The position numbers were made by a program, and so were the translations under genes. Positions 1 to 8,131 of a DNA stretch of 29,509 nucleotides are shown here, piece by piece. The notes beneath the pieces are model-generated. The model saw only the letters and a program-made list of their open reading frames with translations. It searched no databases and was not told the origin of the DNA. Each line of letters begins with the position of its first letter. Positions within the stretch are counted from its first letter, which is position 1. Origin of the DNA: an uncultured Lachnospiraceae bacterium (GTDB lineage Bacteria; Bacillota; Clostridia; Lachnospirales; Lachnospiraceae); assembly GCA_934292725.1 (NCBI GenBank), contig CAKQXY010000042.1, forward strand, positions 1 through 29,509, read 5' to 3'.

Positions 1-334
1 CACACTGAGCGGCAGTTTCGATAGGCAGAAGATTTTGCATAACAAGATCAATTAACTGGTTGATGCGTCCCTGCTCACGATTCTTCTTTAACTCTTCTTC
101 AATTTCTTCCTTCATAAGCTCTCTCAATGCCTCACACATATCCGAAGTCCTCCTTACTTTGTCATAGTTTTTTCTGTTTGCAGCGACACTAACTTGCAAT
201 ACGGCATCTGCTTTTTCTTTGTCGCCTGGTTCGGTAAAAGCGCTTGCTAATTCTGTGAATCTTTGAATATCATCGGTCTGAGCACTTTTTGATAACACTT
301 TAAGACTTTCATGATTCTTAGAATTAAGTTCAGT
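1..334 (-). pseudogene. 5'-truncated Rpn-type nuclease/transposase-like gene remnant
   Basis: The minus strand is open from an in-frame TGA (335-337) to the left edge, giving about 110 residues with no start codon near the upstream end. The reading ends in a charged, helical tail (MCEALRELMKEEIEEELKK, then a REQGRINQLIDLV segment). That tail resembles the C-terminal region of the Rpn (PD-(D/E)XK, recombination-promoting nuclease/putative transposase) proteins that are abundant in Lachnospiraceae. The N-terminal nuclease core, which would lie to the right of 334, is absent; 335-550 shows no coding remnant. An ATG at 139-137 is preceded by AAGGAGG, so a short product is possible. Family assignment comes only from the tail and is moderate; a decayed gene is the likeliest reading. 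Confidence 0.5.
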
Positions 335-454
335 TCATTTTAAGGTAAGTATAATACTAAAATATCTGTTTTGCAACACGATCATAAAAAACTACAAGGA
401 TAAAGAAAAGAATCAGTTAGCCACTAATAAATAATGATAGCATGTTTTTTAAAG

Positions 455-517
455 AAAGTACATGACCAAAATCAAAGAAAAATAGGAAAAAAATATGGTG
501 TTTTGGTCATGTACTTT
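455..517. repeat. perfect 17-bp inverted repeat upstream of lipoprotein/ABC operon
   Basis: AAAGTACATGACCAAAA (455-471) is repeated exactly in inverted orientation at 501-517, separated by 29 bases. The right arm overlaps the place where the -35 element of the next promoter would lie. It could be a two-site operator or a large hairpin. There are no target-site duplications that would argue for a mobile element. Confidence 0.75.
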
Positions 518-538
518 AAGTGTGATATGTGCTATAAA
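510..538 (+). promoter_or_regulatory. candidate promoter of lipoprotein/ABC operon (extended -10)
   Basis: TGC-TATAAA (530-538) is an extended -10 element. At 17 bp spacing the -35 position (510-515, TGTACT) is weak and lies in the right arm of the 455-517 inverted repeat. This would suit a regulator-dependent promoter. No better promoter was seen before the gene at 588. Confidence 0.45.
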
Positions 539-587
539 ATAATCAAGGAACTTGAAACGAGTAATTAAAGAATGGTGGTGTGCATAT

Positions 588-1883
588 ATGAAATCAAGAG
601 TGAGATTAATACCTATTGCATCAATTATTTTAATATCGAGCACATTTTTTTTATCAGGATGCAAATTAAAGAGAGAATTGGAGGTGACATTTGCAGAAAC
701 AACTGTAAATGAAACTGTAATAAGTGATACAAAAATAAATGAGATTCAAACATGTGAAGCAAAGGAAACTGAAATAGATGAGACTCAAATGCGTGAAACG
801 GAAAAAGATACACTGACAGGTGAGATTGTGTATCTTAAGGCACAAGTATCTGATGCGTTTGTTTTAAATGAACTGACAAATTGCTTTTTAGGCTGTGATG
901 AGACAACGGCACAGGATTATCTGGTGAAGCCGTATTATGATTATTTAGAAGAGCAGGGATATATGTCTTCTGGTCAGTATCTCTATGAGAATGAGTTTGA
1001 GATATTAAATATATTACAGAATGGTCAATCAAAGTCATCTTATATCATATATACAGATAATAGAAACGCTGCAGGTATGTGCTATGACATTTATGATATA
1101 CCTGGTTTTTTATATAATGGAATCGGTTCCTCAATGGAAAAGCAGTTTCCAAAAGAGGATTTAAAATTATGTACAAGGGAAGAGGCAATTAAACAATGCG
1201 AAAAATATGCGGTGGCATGTGGATATAAAGATGCAGACGTACAAGTATATGCAATGACAAAAGAAGCGCTTAACCGTGTCTGTAAAATAAACAATACAAC
1301 GACGGCTGCTCCAGATCCTAATTTTTATCATCCTTTTTCAGAAGCAGAAAAGTGGAGATTAAATAAGGAGCGTCAGGAGGCATTAGAAAAGGAAGATACC
1401 GATCTGGTGCAATCAATTGAACAGAAAATGACGGAACTGAATGAAATTTCGTATATTCCGTGGGAGGAAAAGGATGAAGCATATCTATTGATTTACCGAC
1501 CGTATGTAAATAATTTGCTTGTGGATGGATGGGGACAGACACTAGTTATTGTGTATGTACCGCAGTTAGAAAAAGCGGTTCTGGTAAAAGGATATTCTCC
1601 GGTTCAAGTGAGTAAAAAGCAGGAGAAAAAGCTGATCTCAAAAGAAGTAGCAATATCGACAGCAATGTTGGATAAGGGAATTGAAGATGTGAGTAAATTT
1701 AAAATTAAGTCAATAGAACTAGTATATTCAACTAGAGCTGTGCAGTTTGAGGCAGATGAACCGTCGATGAACCCATGTTGGAAAATTAACTATTCTTATC
1801 CTGAAATGGCAGAGGATGATGAAGGAAGTATATGGATTGATGCTGTTACAGGATTTGTGAGCAAATATATTGAAAATTTATAA
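588..1883 (+). CDS. uncharacterised lipoprotein (ABC-transporter associated)
   Basis: A 431-residue exported lipoprotein of unknown function. The ATG at 588 is preceded by GGTGGTG and gives a textbook lipoprotein signal: MKSR, a hydrophobic core, then LSGC with Cys25 as the lipidation site. A TTG at 552 would add 12 residues in front and is less likely. After the cysteine comes a Glu/Thr-rich stretch (about residues 30-75, several ET and NE repeats) that looks like a flexible linker, then a mixed alpha/beta region. The C-terminal third (about 300-431) reads like repeated PepSY/YycI-type modules, but this is only an impression. The gene is followed after 30 bp by two permeases and an ATPase in the same direction. 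It may be a partner or sensor for that transporter. Confidence 0.75.
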   Translation: MKSRVRLIPIASIILISSTFFLSGCKLKRELEVTFAETTVNETVISDTKINEIQTCEAKETEIDETQMRETEKDTLTGEIVYLKAQVSDAFVLNELTNCFLGCDETTAQDYLVKPYYDYLEEQGYMSSGQYLYENEFEILNILQNGQSKSSYIIYTDNRNAAGMCYDIYDIPGFLYNGIGSSMEKQFPKEDLKLCTREEAIKQCEKYAVACGYKDADVQVYAMTKEALNRVCKINNTTTAAPDPNFYHPFSEAEKWRLNKERQEALEKEDTDLVQSIEQKMTELNEISYIPWEEKDEAYLLIYRPYVNNLLVDGWGQTLVIVYVPQLEKAVLVKGYSPVQVSKKQEKKLISKEVAISTAMLDKGIEDVSKFKIKSIELVYSTRAVQFEADEPSMNPCWKINYSYPEMAEDDEGSIWIDAVTGFVSKYIENL

Positions 1884-1913
1884 AGATGAATAGAATGATT
1901 GGAGGTGAAAAAG

Positions 1914-2699
1914 ATGAATGCAATGAAAATGGATGCAAAACGAAGCATTTGTTCCGTAAAAATGATAATAATAATAGTAGCTCTAGTGTTTACTTTAATT
2001 TTTTCATCGTGGGATATGATTAGAGCAAGTAAAAAAGATATTTTGGCGTATGGTGTAATTGATATGCTAGGTACAGCACTAATGATGGATAAATTTAAGG
2101 TGTTAATGGTAATGTTCACGGCTGGAATTTATACAGCTGGATTTTGTTATGATTTCAAACATCATTATATTCGCATGATACTTGCAAGAACGGATTTAAT
2201 AAGTTACAGCATATCAAAATTTATTGTAAATACAGTTGCAGTTGTTTTTGCATGTATTGCTTCATTTTATTTATTTTTAGTTGTGGCAGTTGGCTTTTTA
2301 GGGGCAAACCTAACACAGATTAAAACGGTTCCGTGCTATTATCAAATCGGATATAAGTTTCCAGTTTTGTATATTGGAATGATGGGGTTGCAGTTTGGAA
2401 TGGTCTGCGCAATGAGCTGCGCAGTTGGAATGCTGTTTTCAGTATTTCAGCCAAATACGTTTGTTTGCATTGGAATTTCAGGAATGGTATTTTTCTCTGC
2501 AATTTCATACATTCCGTTAGGTTCGATATTCGATGTCTATAATTTGATTAGTATGCAACCGACATTGCCAGCAGGACAAGAAACATTGCAAGGAATTATG
2601 TTTTTATGGGGAATGTTATATCCAATTTGTGTAATTCTTATTTGTACATATCTATTTTATCGGAGAATGAAATGGAGGGAGCAGAATGGATTATTGTAG
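1914..2699 (+). CDS. ABC-2 type transporter permease (first of pair)
   Basis: A 261-residue integral membrane protein with about six hydrophobic segments, typical of ABC-2 permeases that partner BcrA-like ATPases. The ATG at 1914 sits 8 bases after GGAGGTG; a TTG at 1899 would overlap that ribosome binding site and is rejected. A TM segment follows a short basic N-terminus (KMDAKRSICSVK), and a YDFKHHYIRMIL loop after TM2 is typical of the interface with the ATPase. The 3' end overlaps the next permease by 14 bp, implying translational coupling. Substrate cannot be told. The family covers antimicrobial-peptide and bacitracin resistance, and sodium and lipid export. Confidence 0.8.
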   Translation: MNAMKMDAKRSICSVKMIIIIVALVFTLIFSSWDMIRASKKDILAYGVIDMLGTALMMDKFKVLMVMFTAGIYTAGFCYDFKHHYIRMILARTDLISYSISKFIVNTVAVVFACIASFYLFLVVAVGFLGANLTQIKTVPCYYQIGYKFPVLYIGMMGLQFGMVCAMSCAVGMLFSVFQPNTFVCIGISGMVFFSAISYIPLGSIFDVYNLISMQPTLPAGQETLQGIMFLWGMLYPICVILICTYLFYRRMKWREQNGLL

Positions 2700-3591
2700 A
2701 TCGGTATTGGCTGTAGCGGGAGCAAATTTTAGGCGACTAAAGCGTGATGCCAGAGTGTGGTTTATTTTTGTGTTCACAGCACTTTTGATTCATTATTATT
2801 TGCGTCCTGTGATCAATTATGGAATTGATACTGGGACAAAAGCACCCATCTATATTATGGAATTGTTGTTTTGTAGTGCAACAATTTCTGTGAAAGCACC
2901 TAAGATTTTGTTTTATATTGGAATGCTGTGTCTTTTATGCGATGCTCCTTTTTTTTATCCATTAAAGCCATATATAATTATGAGGAGTAAACGCACTGCA
3001 TGGTGTGTTGGCGAGTGCATATATATTGTAGGAATGGCATTGTTGTATACTGCTTTTATATTAATTGTGTCGTCACTTATGATTCTCCCAATTGGAACAA
3101 TGAGGGATTCATTTTCAGGAGCATTGACTGATATGGTGCTTGGAACAGGAAAGATGCCACTTGGAGAGATTGCGAATATTTATCCGAGTGCTCAATTCTC
3201 ATCGGAAATGATAAGATATTTGTATCCGTCGGGCGCGATGATGTATACATTTGTGTCAGTTTGGGTTTCATTTTCAATTCTTGGTCTTTTCATGTACTGG
3301 GTTAGTTTGATAAGAAGGAATGTAGTGTGTGGAATGGCAATTGCAGGAGCTCTTGTATTTCTCGACCCGATTTTAGTGTGGGCAGCCTGGCCAAATAATT
3401 ATTGGATATTGGCATTTTCTCCTGTCAGTTGGACAAGTGTTGAACAGTTGAATATTTTGGCAGCAAATCATTTTATCAGCATTCCGTTTGTGATAGCAGC
3501 CGATGCATTATTAGTGATTTTTCTATTTATTTTAATATTTCAGACAGCGAAACGAATTTCGCTAAATGGTTTTTTGACGGAGGAGGCGTGA
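2686..3591 (+). CDS. ABC-2 type transporter permease (second of pair)
   Basis: A 301-residue polytopic membrane protein with about six hydrophobic segments and a large extracytoplasmic stretch between TM3 and TM4 (about residues 140-185). Its ATG lies inside the end of the preceding permease gene and is served by a GGAGGG site. The ATPase gene starts 6 bp after its stop. The pair would form a heterodimeric membrane domain for that ATPase. The sequence does not resemble the first permease closely at the ends, so a simple tandem duplication is not evident. Confidence 0.78.
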   Translation: MDYCRSVLAVAGANFRRLKRDARVWFIFVFTALLIHYYLRPVINYGIDTGTKAPIYIMELLFCSATISVKAPKILFYIGMLCLLCDAPFFYPLKPYIIMRSKRTAWCVGECIYIVGMALLYTAFILIVSSLMILPIGTMRDSFSGALTDMVLGTGKMPLGEIANIYPSAQFSSEMIRYLYPSGAMMYTFVSVWVSFSILGLFMYWVSLIRRNVVCGMAIAGALVFLDPILVWAAWPNNYWILAFSPVSWTSVEQLNILAANHFISIPFVIAADALLVIFLFILIFQTAKRISLNGFLTEEA

Positions 3592-3597
3592 TGTGAT

Positions 3598-4236
3598 ATG
3601 CTTGAAATTGAAAATTTGACAAAAACATTTGGAACACAGACAGTCATTTCTGATATTTCAATGACGCTTGTGTCAGGAAAGATTTATGGATTAGTAGGGA
3701 GAAATGGTTCTGGAAAAACAATGCTGATGAAAATGATACTCGGTTTTGTTAGCCCGTCATCTGGTAGTATAAAAATAGAAGGAAAGGTTTTAGGAAAAGA
3801 TATAAGTATGCCAGATCGAATTGGTGCAATTATAGAGAATCCAGGATTCTTGCCAGAGTATTCAGGATTTAAAAATCTAAAATTCTTGGCAATGATACAT
3901 CATAAAATTTCAAATGAAGAAATTCGCGAGGCAATGCGCATAGTTGGACTTGATCCGGACAGCAAAAAACACGTAGGAAAATATTCGCTCGGAATGCGCC
4001 AGCGCCTTGGCATTGCACAGGCGATCATGGAGAATCCAGATATTCTTCTTTTGGATGAGCCGTTAAATGGACTTGACAACGAGGGTGTAGAAGAAATAAG
4101 AAAAGTACTTTTATCCCTGAAGGAAAAAGGAAAATTGATTGTTTTGGCCAGTCATTCGAAAGAAGATATACAAATCCTTTGCGATACGGTATTTCGGATG
4201 GATCATGGGAAAATTATTGCGACGGAGACAAATTAA
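3598..4236 (+). CDS. ABC transporter ATP-binding protein (BcrA-like)
   Basis: A 212-residue ATPase of an ABC-2 system. Visible motifs are Walker A GRNGSGKT (about 34-41), a Q-loop-equivalent region around IIENPGFL, signature YSLGMRQR (about 128-135), Walker B ILLLDEP with the catalytic Glu, the D-loop NGLD, and the H-loop His in LASHSKED. The LGMRQ form of the signature is normal for the drug/antimicrobial-peptide exporter branch. At 212 residues it is short and lacks the C-terminal extension of longer BcrA proteins, but every catalytic motif is present. It is the last gene of the 588-4236 operon. No clear terminator is seen in the 65 bp before the convergent AraC gene. Confidence 0.9.
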   Translation: MLEIENLTKTFGTQTVISDISMTLVSGKIYGLVGRNGSGKTMLMKMILGFVSPSSGSIKIEGKVLGKDISMPDRIGAIIENPGFLPEYSGFKNLKFLAMIHHKISNEEIREAMRIVGLDPDSKKHVGKYSLGMRQRLGIAQAIMENPDILLLDEPLNGLDNEGVEEIRKVLLSLKEKGKLIVLASHSKEDIQILCDTVFRMDHGKIIATETN

Positions 4237-4301
4237 GCCGATGAGGTCAGAAAGAGGCAGCAGAAAAGTAGGAAAAGCGAAGAGAATGAAGTACAAAATC
4301 T

Positions 4302-5069
4302 TTAAATATTGAGCTTCTGGTATTCCCTAGGTGAGACACCGAAATGCTTTTTAAAGATCTTAGAAAAGTGATATAGGTCTGGATAGCCAACAGAAATTCC
4401 AGCAGTGGAGGGAGATTGTCCGTAGACATTCAAAAGCTCTGCTGCTTTTTCAAGTCGCAGTTGAATCAAATATTTCTGGGGAGAGATGCCCATGCGTTTT
4501 TTGAAAAGGTCAGACAGGTAGCTGCGGTTGATATTCAAGCGATCAGCGACCTGCTGGATCGTGATGCCATTGATATACTCAGCATTGATGCAGTTGATTG
4601 CCTTTTGCACATAATCAGTGTCAGATTTTGCATTGTCCAACAAGATACTAAAAAATTCCCACAGCTTTGCGCATAAAAAAGCAGTTCTGCCATTTTCCAT
4701 TTTTTCGCACTGAAGCATTTCCTCAAAAATTTTGCCAGCACTTGGACAGTGAATGATCGGCTTTAAAAGCTGCTCAGGAACGGATTGGTCTGTTGTAAAG
4801 CCAATCCAAATATAGCGCCATGGCTTTTTCTGATCGGCTTCATAATAGGTTTTTTCGTATGGTGGGATTACAAAAATGTCCCCAGGCTTGACCGAGTAAG
4901 AGATGCCGTCGCGCTCGAAACGACCAAAACCATACACAATATAATGCAAAAGCCAGTGAGTACGCACACTCGGTCCAAAGAAATGACCGGGATCGCAAGT
5001 TTCACTGCCAAATTGCATGGGACTAAAATCTTTATAGTGTTGATCAATTACAATTTCACTTTTTATCAT
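4302..5069 (-). CDS. AraC family transcriptional regulator (cupin + HTH)
   Basis: A 255-residue regulator. Residues about 15-130 form an AraC-type cupin ligand pocket (YIVYGFGRFERDG, SVKPGDIFVIPP). Residues about 155-255 contain the double helix-turn-helix: ITIQQVADRLNINRSYLSDL as the first HTH, and a GYPDLYHFSKIFKKHFG second HTH followed by SPREY. A GTG at 5090 would add seven residues but has no ribosome binding site. The ATG at 5069 has AAAGGA upstream and is preferred. The gene is divergent from the GH4 glycosidase gene, so it probably activates that gene in response to a sugar. Its 3' end faces the ABC operon. Confidence 0.88.
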   Translation of the reverse strand: MIKSEIVIDQHYKDFSPMQFGSETCDPGHFFGPSVRTHWLLHYIVYGFGRFERDGISYSVKPGDIFVIPPYEKTYYEADQKKPWRYIWIGFTTDQSVPEQLLKPIIHCPSAGKIFEEMLQCEKMENGRTAFLCAKLWEFFSILLDNAKSDTDYVQKAINCINAEYINGITIQQVADRLNINRSYLSDLFKKRMGISPQKYLIQLRLEKAAELLNVYGQSPSTAGISVGYPDLYHFSKIFKKHFGVSPREYQKLNI

Positions 5070-5203
5070 TTGATCGTGTTTTCCTTTCACTTGTAGTTTT
5101 TGCGGTTTGTTTTATCATTTTTATTTGTTTGTTTTGTTTACATTCATTTCTAACATAATAACAAGTTTTCCAGACAAAAATCAATCCCATTTTAAAAGAA
5201 ATC

Positions 5204-5212
5204 TGTTAGAAT
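5204..5212 (+). promoter_or_regulatory. extended -10 promoter of GH4 gene
   Basis: TGT-TAGAAT forms an extended -10. No good -35 is seen 17 bp upstream (ATCCCA), which fits a promoter needing an activator such as the divergent AraC protein. The 5091-5200 stretch between the divergent genes is very T-rich; no strict cre match was seen in it. Confidence 0.5.
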
Positions 5213-5229
5213 GAATATACACAGAAAGA

Positions 5230-5268
5230 CAAGATGTTGGTAGCTTAAGATAGCTAGGAAACATCTTG
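5230..5268 (+). promoter_or_regulatory. 5' leader hairpin of GH4 mRNA
   Basis: CAAGATGTT (5230-5238) pairs perfectly with AACATCTTG (5260-5268), and inside it TAGCT pairs with AGCTA around a TAAGAT loop, with a GG/GG internal loop between. It starts about 10 bases after the expected transcription start and ends about 40 bases before the ATG. There is no U-run, so it is not a terminator. It may stabilise the 5' end of the mRNA or be a protein site. Confidence 0.6.
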
Positions 5269-5309
5269 ATGGGTAGAAGAAATCAACTAAAAAAGAAAGG
5301 AAAACTACT

Positions 5310-6629
5310 ATGAAAATTACTTTTATGGGTGCTGGAAGCACAGTATTTGCGCGAAATGTAATCGGAGATTGCATGTGTTCAGAGGTGCTAAGAGACAGTA
5401 CATTTGCTCTGTATGACATCGATGGTGCAAGATTAAAGGAAAGCCAGACAATTTTGGAAGCGATGAGAGAGACAATGGGCGGCTATGGAAAGATTGAGTG
5501 TTATCTGGGCGTGGAAAACAGAAAAGAGGCCCTTCGCGGTGCCAATTTTGTTGTAAATGCAATCCAGGTTGGCGGCTATGATCCGTGCACAATCATTGAT
5601 TTTGAGATTCCAAAGAAATTTGGTCTGAGACAGACAATTGCAGATACGCTTGGAATCGGTGGTATCATGCGTGCACTTAGGACCATTCCGGTGATGGATG
5701 ATTTTGCAAGAGATATGGCAGAGGTTTGTCCAGATGCTCTGTTTTTAAATTATACAAACCCGATGGCTATGTTGACTGGCTATATGCTTCGCTACACACC
5801 GATTCAGACAGTGGGTCTATGTCACAGTGTTCAGGTCTGCTCAGAGACATTATTAAAAGAAGTTGGCATGGAAGACAAATTGGAGGGCAGAAAGGAACTG
5901 ATTGCAGGAATCAATCATATGGGTTGGCTTCTTGAATTAAAGGACAAAAATGGTGTTGATCTGTATCCAGAGATCAAGTCACGTATTGGAGCAAAAATGG
6001 AAGATCCTGAATTTAAGGATAAGGTACGCTTTGATTATATTAGAAATTTTGGATACTACTGCACTGAGTCAAGTGAACACAATGCAGAGTACAATGGATT
6101 TTATATTAAGAGCAAATACCCAGAGTTAATTGATCGCTACAACATTCCACTAGATGAGTATCCGCGCCGCTGTGTCAACCAGATTGATGGTTGGAAGAAG
6201 GAATATGCCGAGTTGATGGAGAAGGGTGTGAAGGAACATACACGCTCACGCGAATATGCATCTCACATTATGGAGGCAGTTGTCACCGACAAGGCTTATC
6301 AGATTGGAGGAAATGTGTTAAATAAGAATCGCCTGATTGCAAATTTGCCAGAGGAAGCATGCGTAGAGGTTCCGTGTCTGGTAAATGGTTCTGGCATTCA
6401 TCCGTGTGCAGTTGGAAATCTTCCAGTGCAGTGCGCAGCAATGAATATGACAAATATTAACGTTCAGCTGCTCACAATCGAAGCGGCGAGAACACATAAA
6501 TTAGAGCATGTCTATCAGGCAGCGATGCTTGATCCGCATACTGGCAGTGAGCTTGATATTGACACGATTAAAAAGATGGTAGACGAACTGATTGCAGCAC
6601 ATGGCGATTATTTGCCGAAGTTTAATTAA
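5310..6629 (+). CDS. GH4 glycosidase, alpha-galactosidase/LplD-like
   Basis: A 439-residue, full-length glycoside hydrolase family 4 enzyme. These cytoplasmic enzymes use NAD+ and a divalent metal and cleave by an oxidation-elimination route. The N-terminus has the dinucleotide-binding fold (KITFMGAGSTVFARN) with an acidic residue ending beta-2 (YDID). FLNYTNPMAML is the family Asn-Pro motif. GLCHSVQ carries the metal-binding Cys171-His172; the CHSV form is the one usually associated with alpha-galactosidases rather than the CHG forms of uronidases. A second metal ligand His is likely in INHMGWLL. AAGAAAGGA precedes the ATG. It is probably activated by the divergent AraC protein and is monocistronic, ending in a strong hairpin. 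Exact sugar specificity is inferred from one motif. Confidence 0.9.
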   Translation: MKITFMGAGSTVFARNVIGDCMCSEVLRDSTFALYDIDGARLKESQTILEAMRETMGGYGKIECYLGVENRKEALRGANFVVNAIQVGGYDPCTIIDFEIPKKFGLRQTIADTLGIGGIMRALRTIPVMDDFARDMAEVCPDALFLNYTNPMAMLTGYMLRYTPIQTVGLCHSVQVCSETLLKEVGMEDKLEGRKELIAGINHMGWLLELKDKNGVDLYPEIKSRIGAKMEDPEFKDKVRFDYIRNFGYYCTESSEHNAEYNGFYIKSKYPELIDRYNIPLDEYPRRCVNQIDGWKKEYAELMEKGVKEHTRSREYASHIMEAVVTDKAYQIGGNVLNKNRLIANLPEEACVEVPCLVNGSGIHPCAVGNLPVQCAAMNMTNINVQLLTIEAARTHKLEHVYQAAMLDPHTGSELDIDTIKKMVDELIAAHGDYLPKFN

Positions 6630-6641
6630 GCCAATGACAAC

Positions 6642-6683
6642 GGGGACAGGAAAAAGTGGTTTCCTGTCCCCACTGGCTCTTTT
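6642..6683 (+). terminator. rho-independent terminator of GH4 gene
   Basis: GGGGACAGGAAA (6642-6653) pairs perfectly with TTTCCTGTCCCC (6660-6671). A further GCCA/TGGC pair lies outside and TCTTTT follows. The minus-strand side has no U-run, so it chiefly serves the plus-strand gene. Confidence 0.85.
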
Positions 6684-6697
6684 CGTTTAACTCTTTT

Positions 6698-7744
6698 TTA
6701 ATCCATCTTCGGTGCGTCACCGTTTAAGTAGGAGCACAGCAGACGGAAGGTATTTACTACGCCGTCTTTATGGGAGCGCTCATATCCGTGGGATGCGTAA
6801 ACACCGGCACCAATAAGACCGTGACGGGCATCTTTTCCAGCACTCAATGCAGCATCGGCATCAGAACCGTAGAATGGATAAATGTCAACAGCATAGTCAA
6901 TGCTGTCTTTTTTTGCTGCATTTACAAGACCAGTTGTCACCTGATAATTGTAAGGACCGTGACCATCCTTGGCACAGATTGATACCTGACGCTCGGTACA
7001 TTCAAGACCATCGCCAACACATCCCATATCAACAGAAAGAAGTTCAGTAACATCTTCTGGAATGGAAGCACATGCACCATGACCAACCTCTTCAAATACT
7101 GTCATATGCTGGTAAACCTTGCGAAGCGGTGTGATGTTGTTTTCACGGATATATTTTGCATATCCAAGTAAAATTGCGGCGCTTAACTTGTCATCGAGGA
7201 AGCGGCTCTTGATGTAGCCTGAGTTGGTTACAACGAGATTTGGATCTGCACAGACAAAACAGCCGTTTGTAATGCCGAGTGCCTTTACGTCATCCTTGGA
7301 GGTAACAGGCTCGTCCAAGACAACCTCAACTGACTGGAATGTACGCTGTGTAGTAGAATATTCCTTATTTACATGAAGGGAAGCATCTGCCAATTGGATG
7401 GTTCCCTCATAGATCTGTCCGTCGTAGGTGTAAACACGGCAGTTATGAGCCTCGGCATTGTTTGCGTTAAAGCCGCCGACAGGAGACAGACGTAAACGTC
7501 CGTTTGACTTAATCTCAGCGACAACAGCACCAAGTGTATCTACGTGAGCCATGGTAAGAATCGGATCACCCTCACCGCCGATCTCTGCAATTACGCCGCC
7601 TTTAACGGTACGCTTTGCGCTGTAGCCAAGATGTGCGTACTCCTCTAACAGATAGTCGGTCACTTTTTCAGTGAAACCAGATGGACTGTCAATTGCCATC
7701 AGCTTTTCAAGCTGTTCCATGATGTAATCAAGATACTGATTCAT
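6698..7744 (-). CDS. M42 family metallo-aminopeptidase
   Basis: A 348-residue cytoplasmic di-metal (Zn/Co) peptidase of family M42 (glutamyl/deblocking aminopeptidase; older annotations say endoglucanase M). All expected residues are visible: MAHVDTLG (metal ligand His67 and Asp69), FLDDKLSA (bridging Asp), EEVGHG (general-base Glu and metal Glu), a DMG Asp, and the last metal His in ASHGYERSH. The ATG at 7744 has AGGGAGAAG upstream; an ATG seven codons earlier lacks a good site. It faces the GH4 gene convergently and lies divergent from the sugar importer. It is probably unrelated to sugar use and processes imported peptides. Confidence 0.92.
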   Translation of the reverse strand: MNQYLDYIMEQLEKLMAIDSPSGFTEKVTDYLLEEYAHLGYSAKRTVKGGVIAEIGGEGDPILTMAHVDTLGAVVAEIKSNGRLRLSPVGGFNANNAEAHNCRVYTYDGQIYEGTIQLADASLHVNKEYSTTQRTFQSVEVVLDEPVTSKDDVKALGITNGCFVCADPNLVVTNSGYIKSRFLDDKLSAAILLGYAKYIRENNITPLRKVYQHMTVFEEVGHGACASIPEDVTELLSVDMGCVGDGLECTERQVSICAKDGHGPYNYQVTTGLVNAAKKDSIDYAVDIYPFYGSDADAALSAGKDARHGLIGAGVYASHGYERSHKDGVVNTFRLLCSYLNGDAPKMD

Positions 7745-8131
7745 GTTCTTCTTCTCCCTAATCATTAAAAAAATTTTGCCCGATGATGTGACAAATAATT
7801 GCTGTTAAGTGTCTTCAACCGGGTTTATATATGTCCATGATACACAAAAAGAAGATGATATGCAACCCAAACTATGTGTTACATATCTTATTTTTGTGGA
7901 TAAAATTTTGCAACTATGCTGTCTTGAATAAAAAAATGGCGGTTTTTAATTAAAGATGTAACATATAGAATACTGAAAACTGGAAAAAACAGGCAGTAAA
8001 CACAGGATACGTGCGAGTAAAATTTTAAACCATTTACAAATAAAACTTGATGAGCTAGTCTGGACTTAGCAAAGATGCACAGCAAAATGAGCTGAAATAA
8101 GAGATGATAAGAAGAAGGAGGAGACAAAACC
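7745..8131. other. divergent intergenic region, importer promoter region
   Basis: An AT-rich gap of 387 bp between the divergent peptidase and importer genes. A weak plus-strand promoter is possible: TTGAAT (7924-7929), 17 bp, TAATTA (7947-7952). TGTTACAT near 7878 and ATGTAACA near 7956 are inverted copies that could be operator half-sites. AAGGAGGAG lies just before the ATG at 8132. No RNA gene or coding sequence was recognised. Confidence 0.45.

Noticed and set aside
455..517. Inverted repeat as a miniature transposon
   Set aside because: Only 63 bp long, no direct flanking duplications, and the arms are at a promoter; operator or hairpin is simpler.
552..587. TTG start for the lipoprotein gene
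   Set aside because: Would put 12 extra residues before a classic lipoprotein signal; the ATG at 588 fits better.
4785..5096. 103-codon plus-strand frame opposite the AraC gene
   Set aside because: No ribosome binding site and fully antisense to a recognisable regulator.
7895..7903. Perfect DnaA box TGTGGATAA in the 7745-8131 gap
   Set aside because: Single copy, about 7.6 kb from the rep origin and with no cluster of boxes; a chance match in AT-rich DNA is likely.
7877..7963. TGTTACAT/ATGTAACA inverted pair as a hairpin
   Set aside because: Arms are about 70 bp apart and only 8 bp long; too weak for an RNA structure, kept only as possible half-sites.
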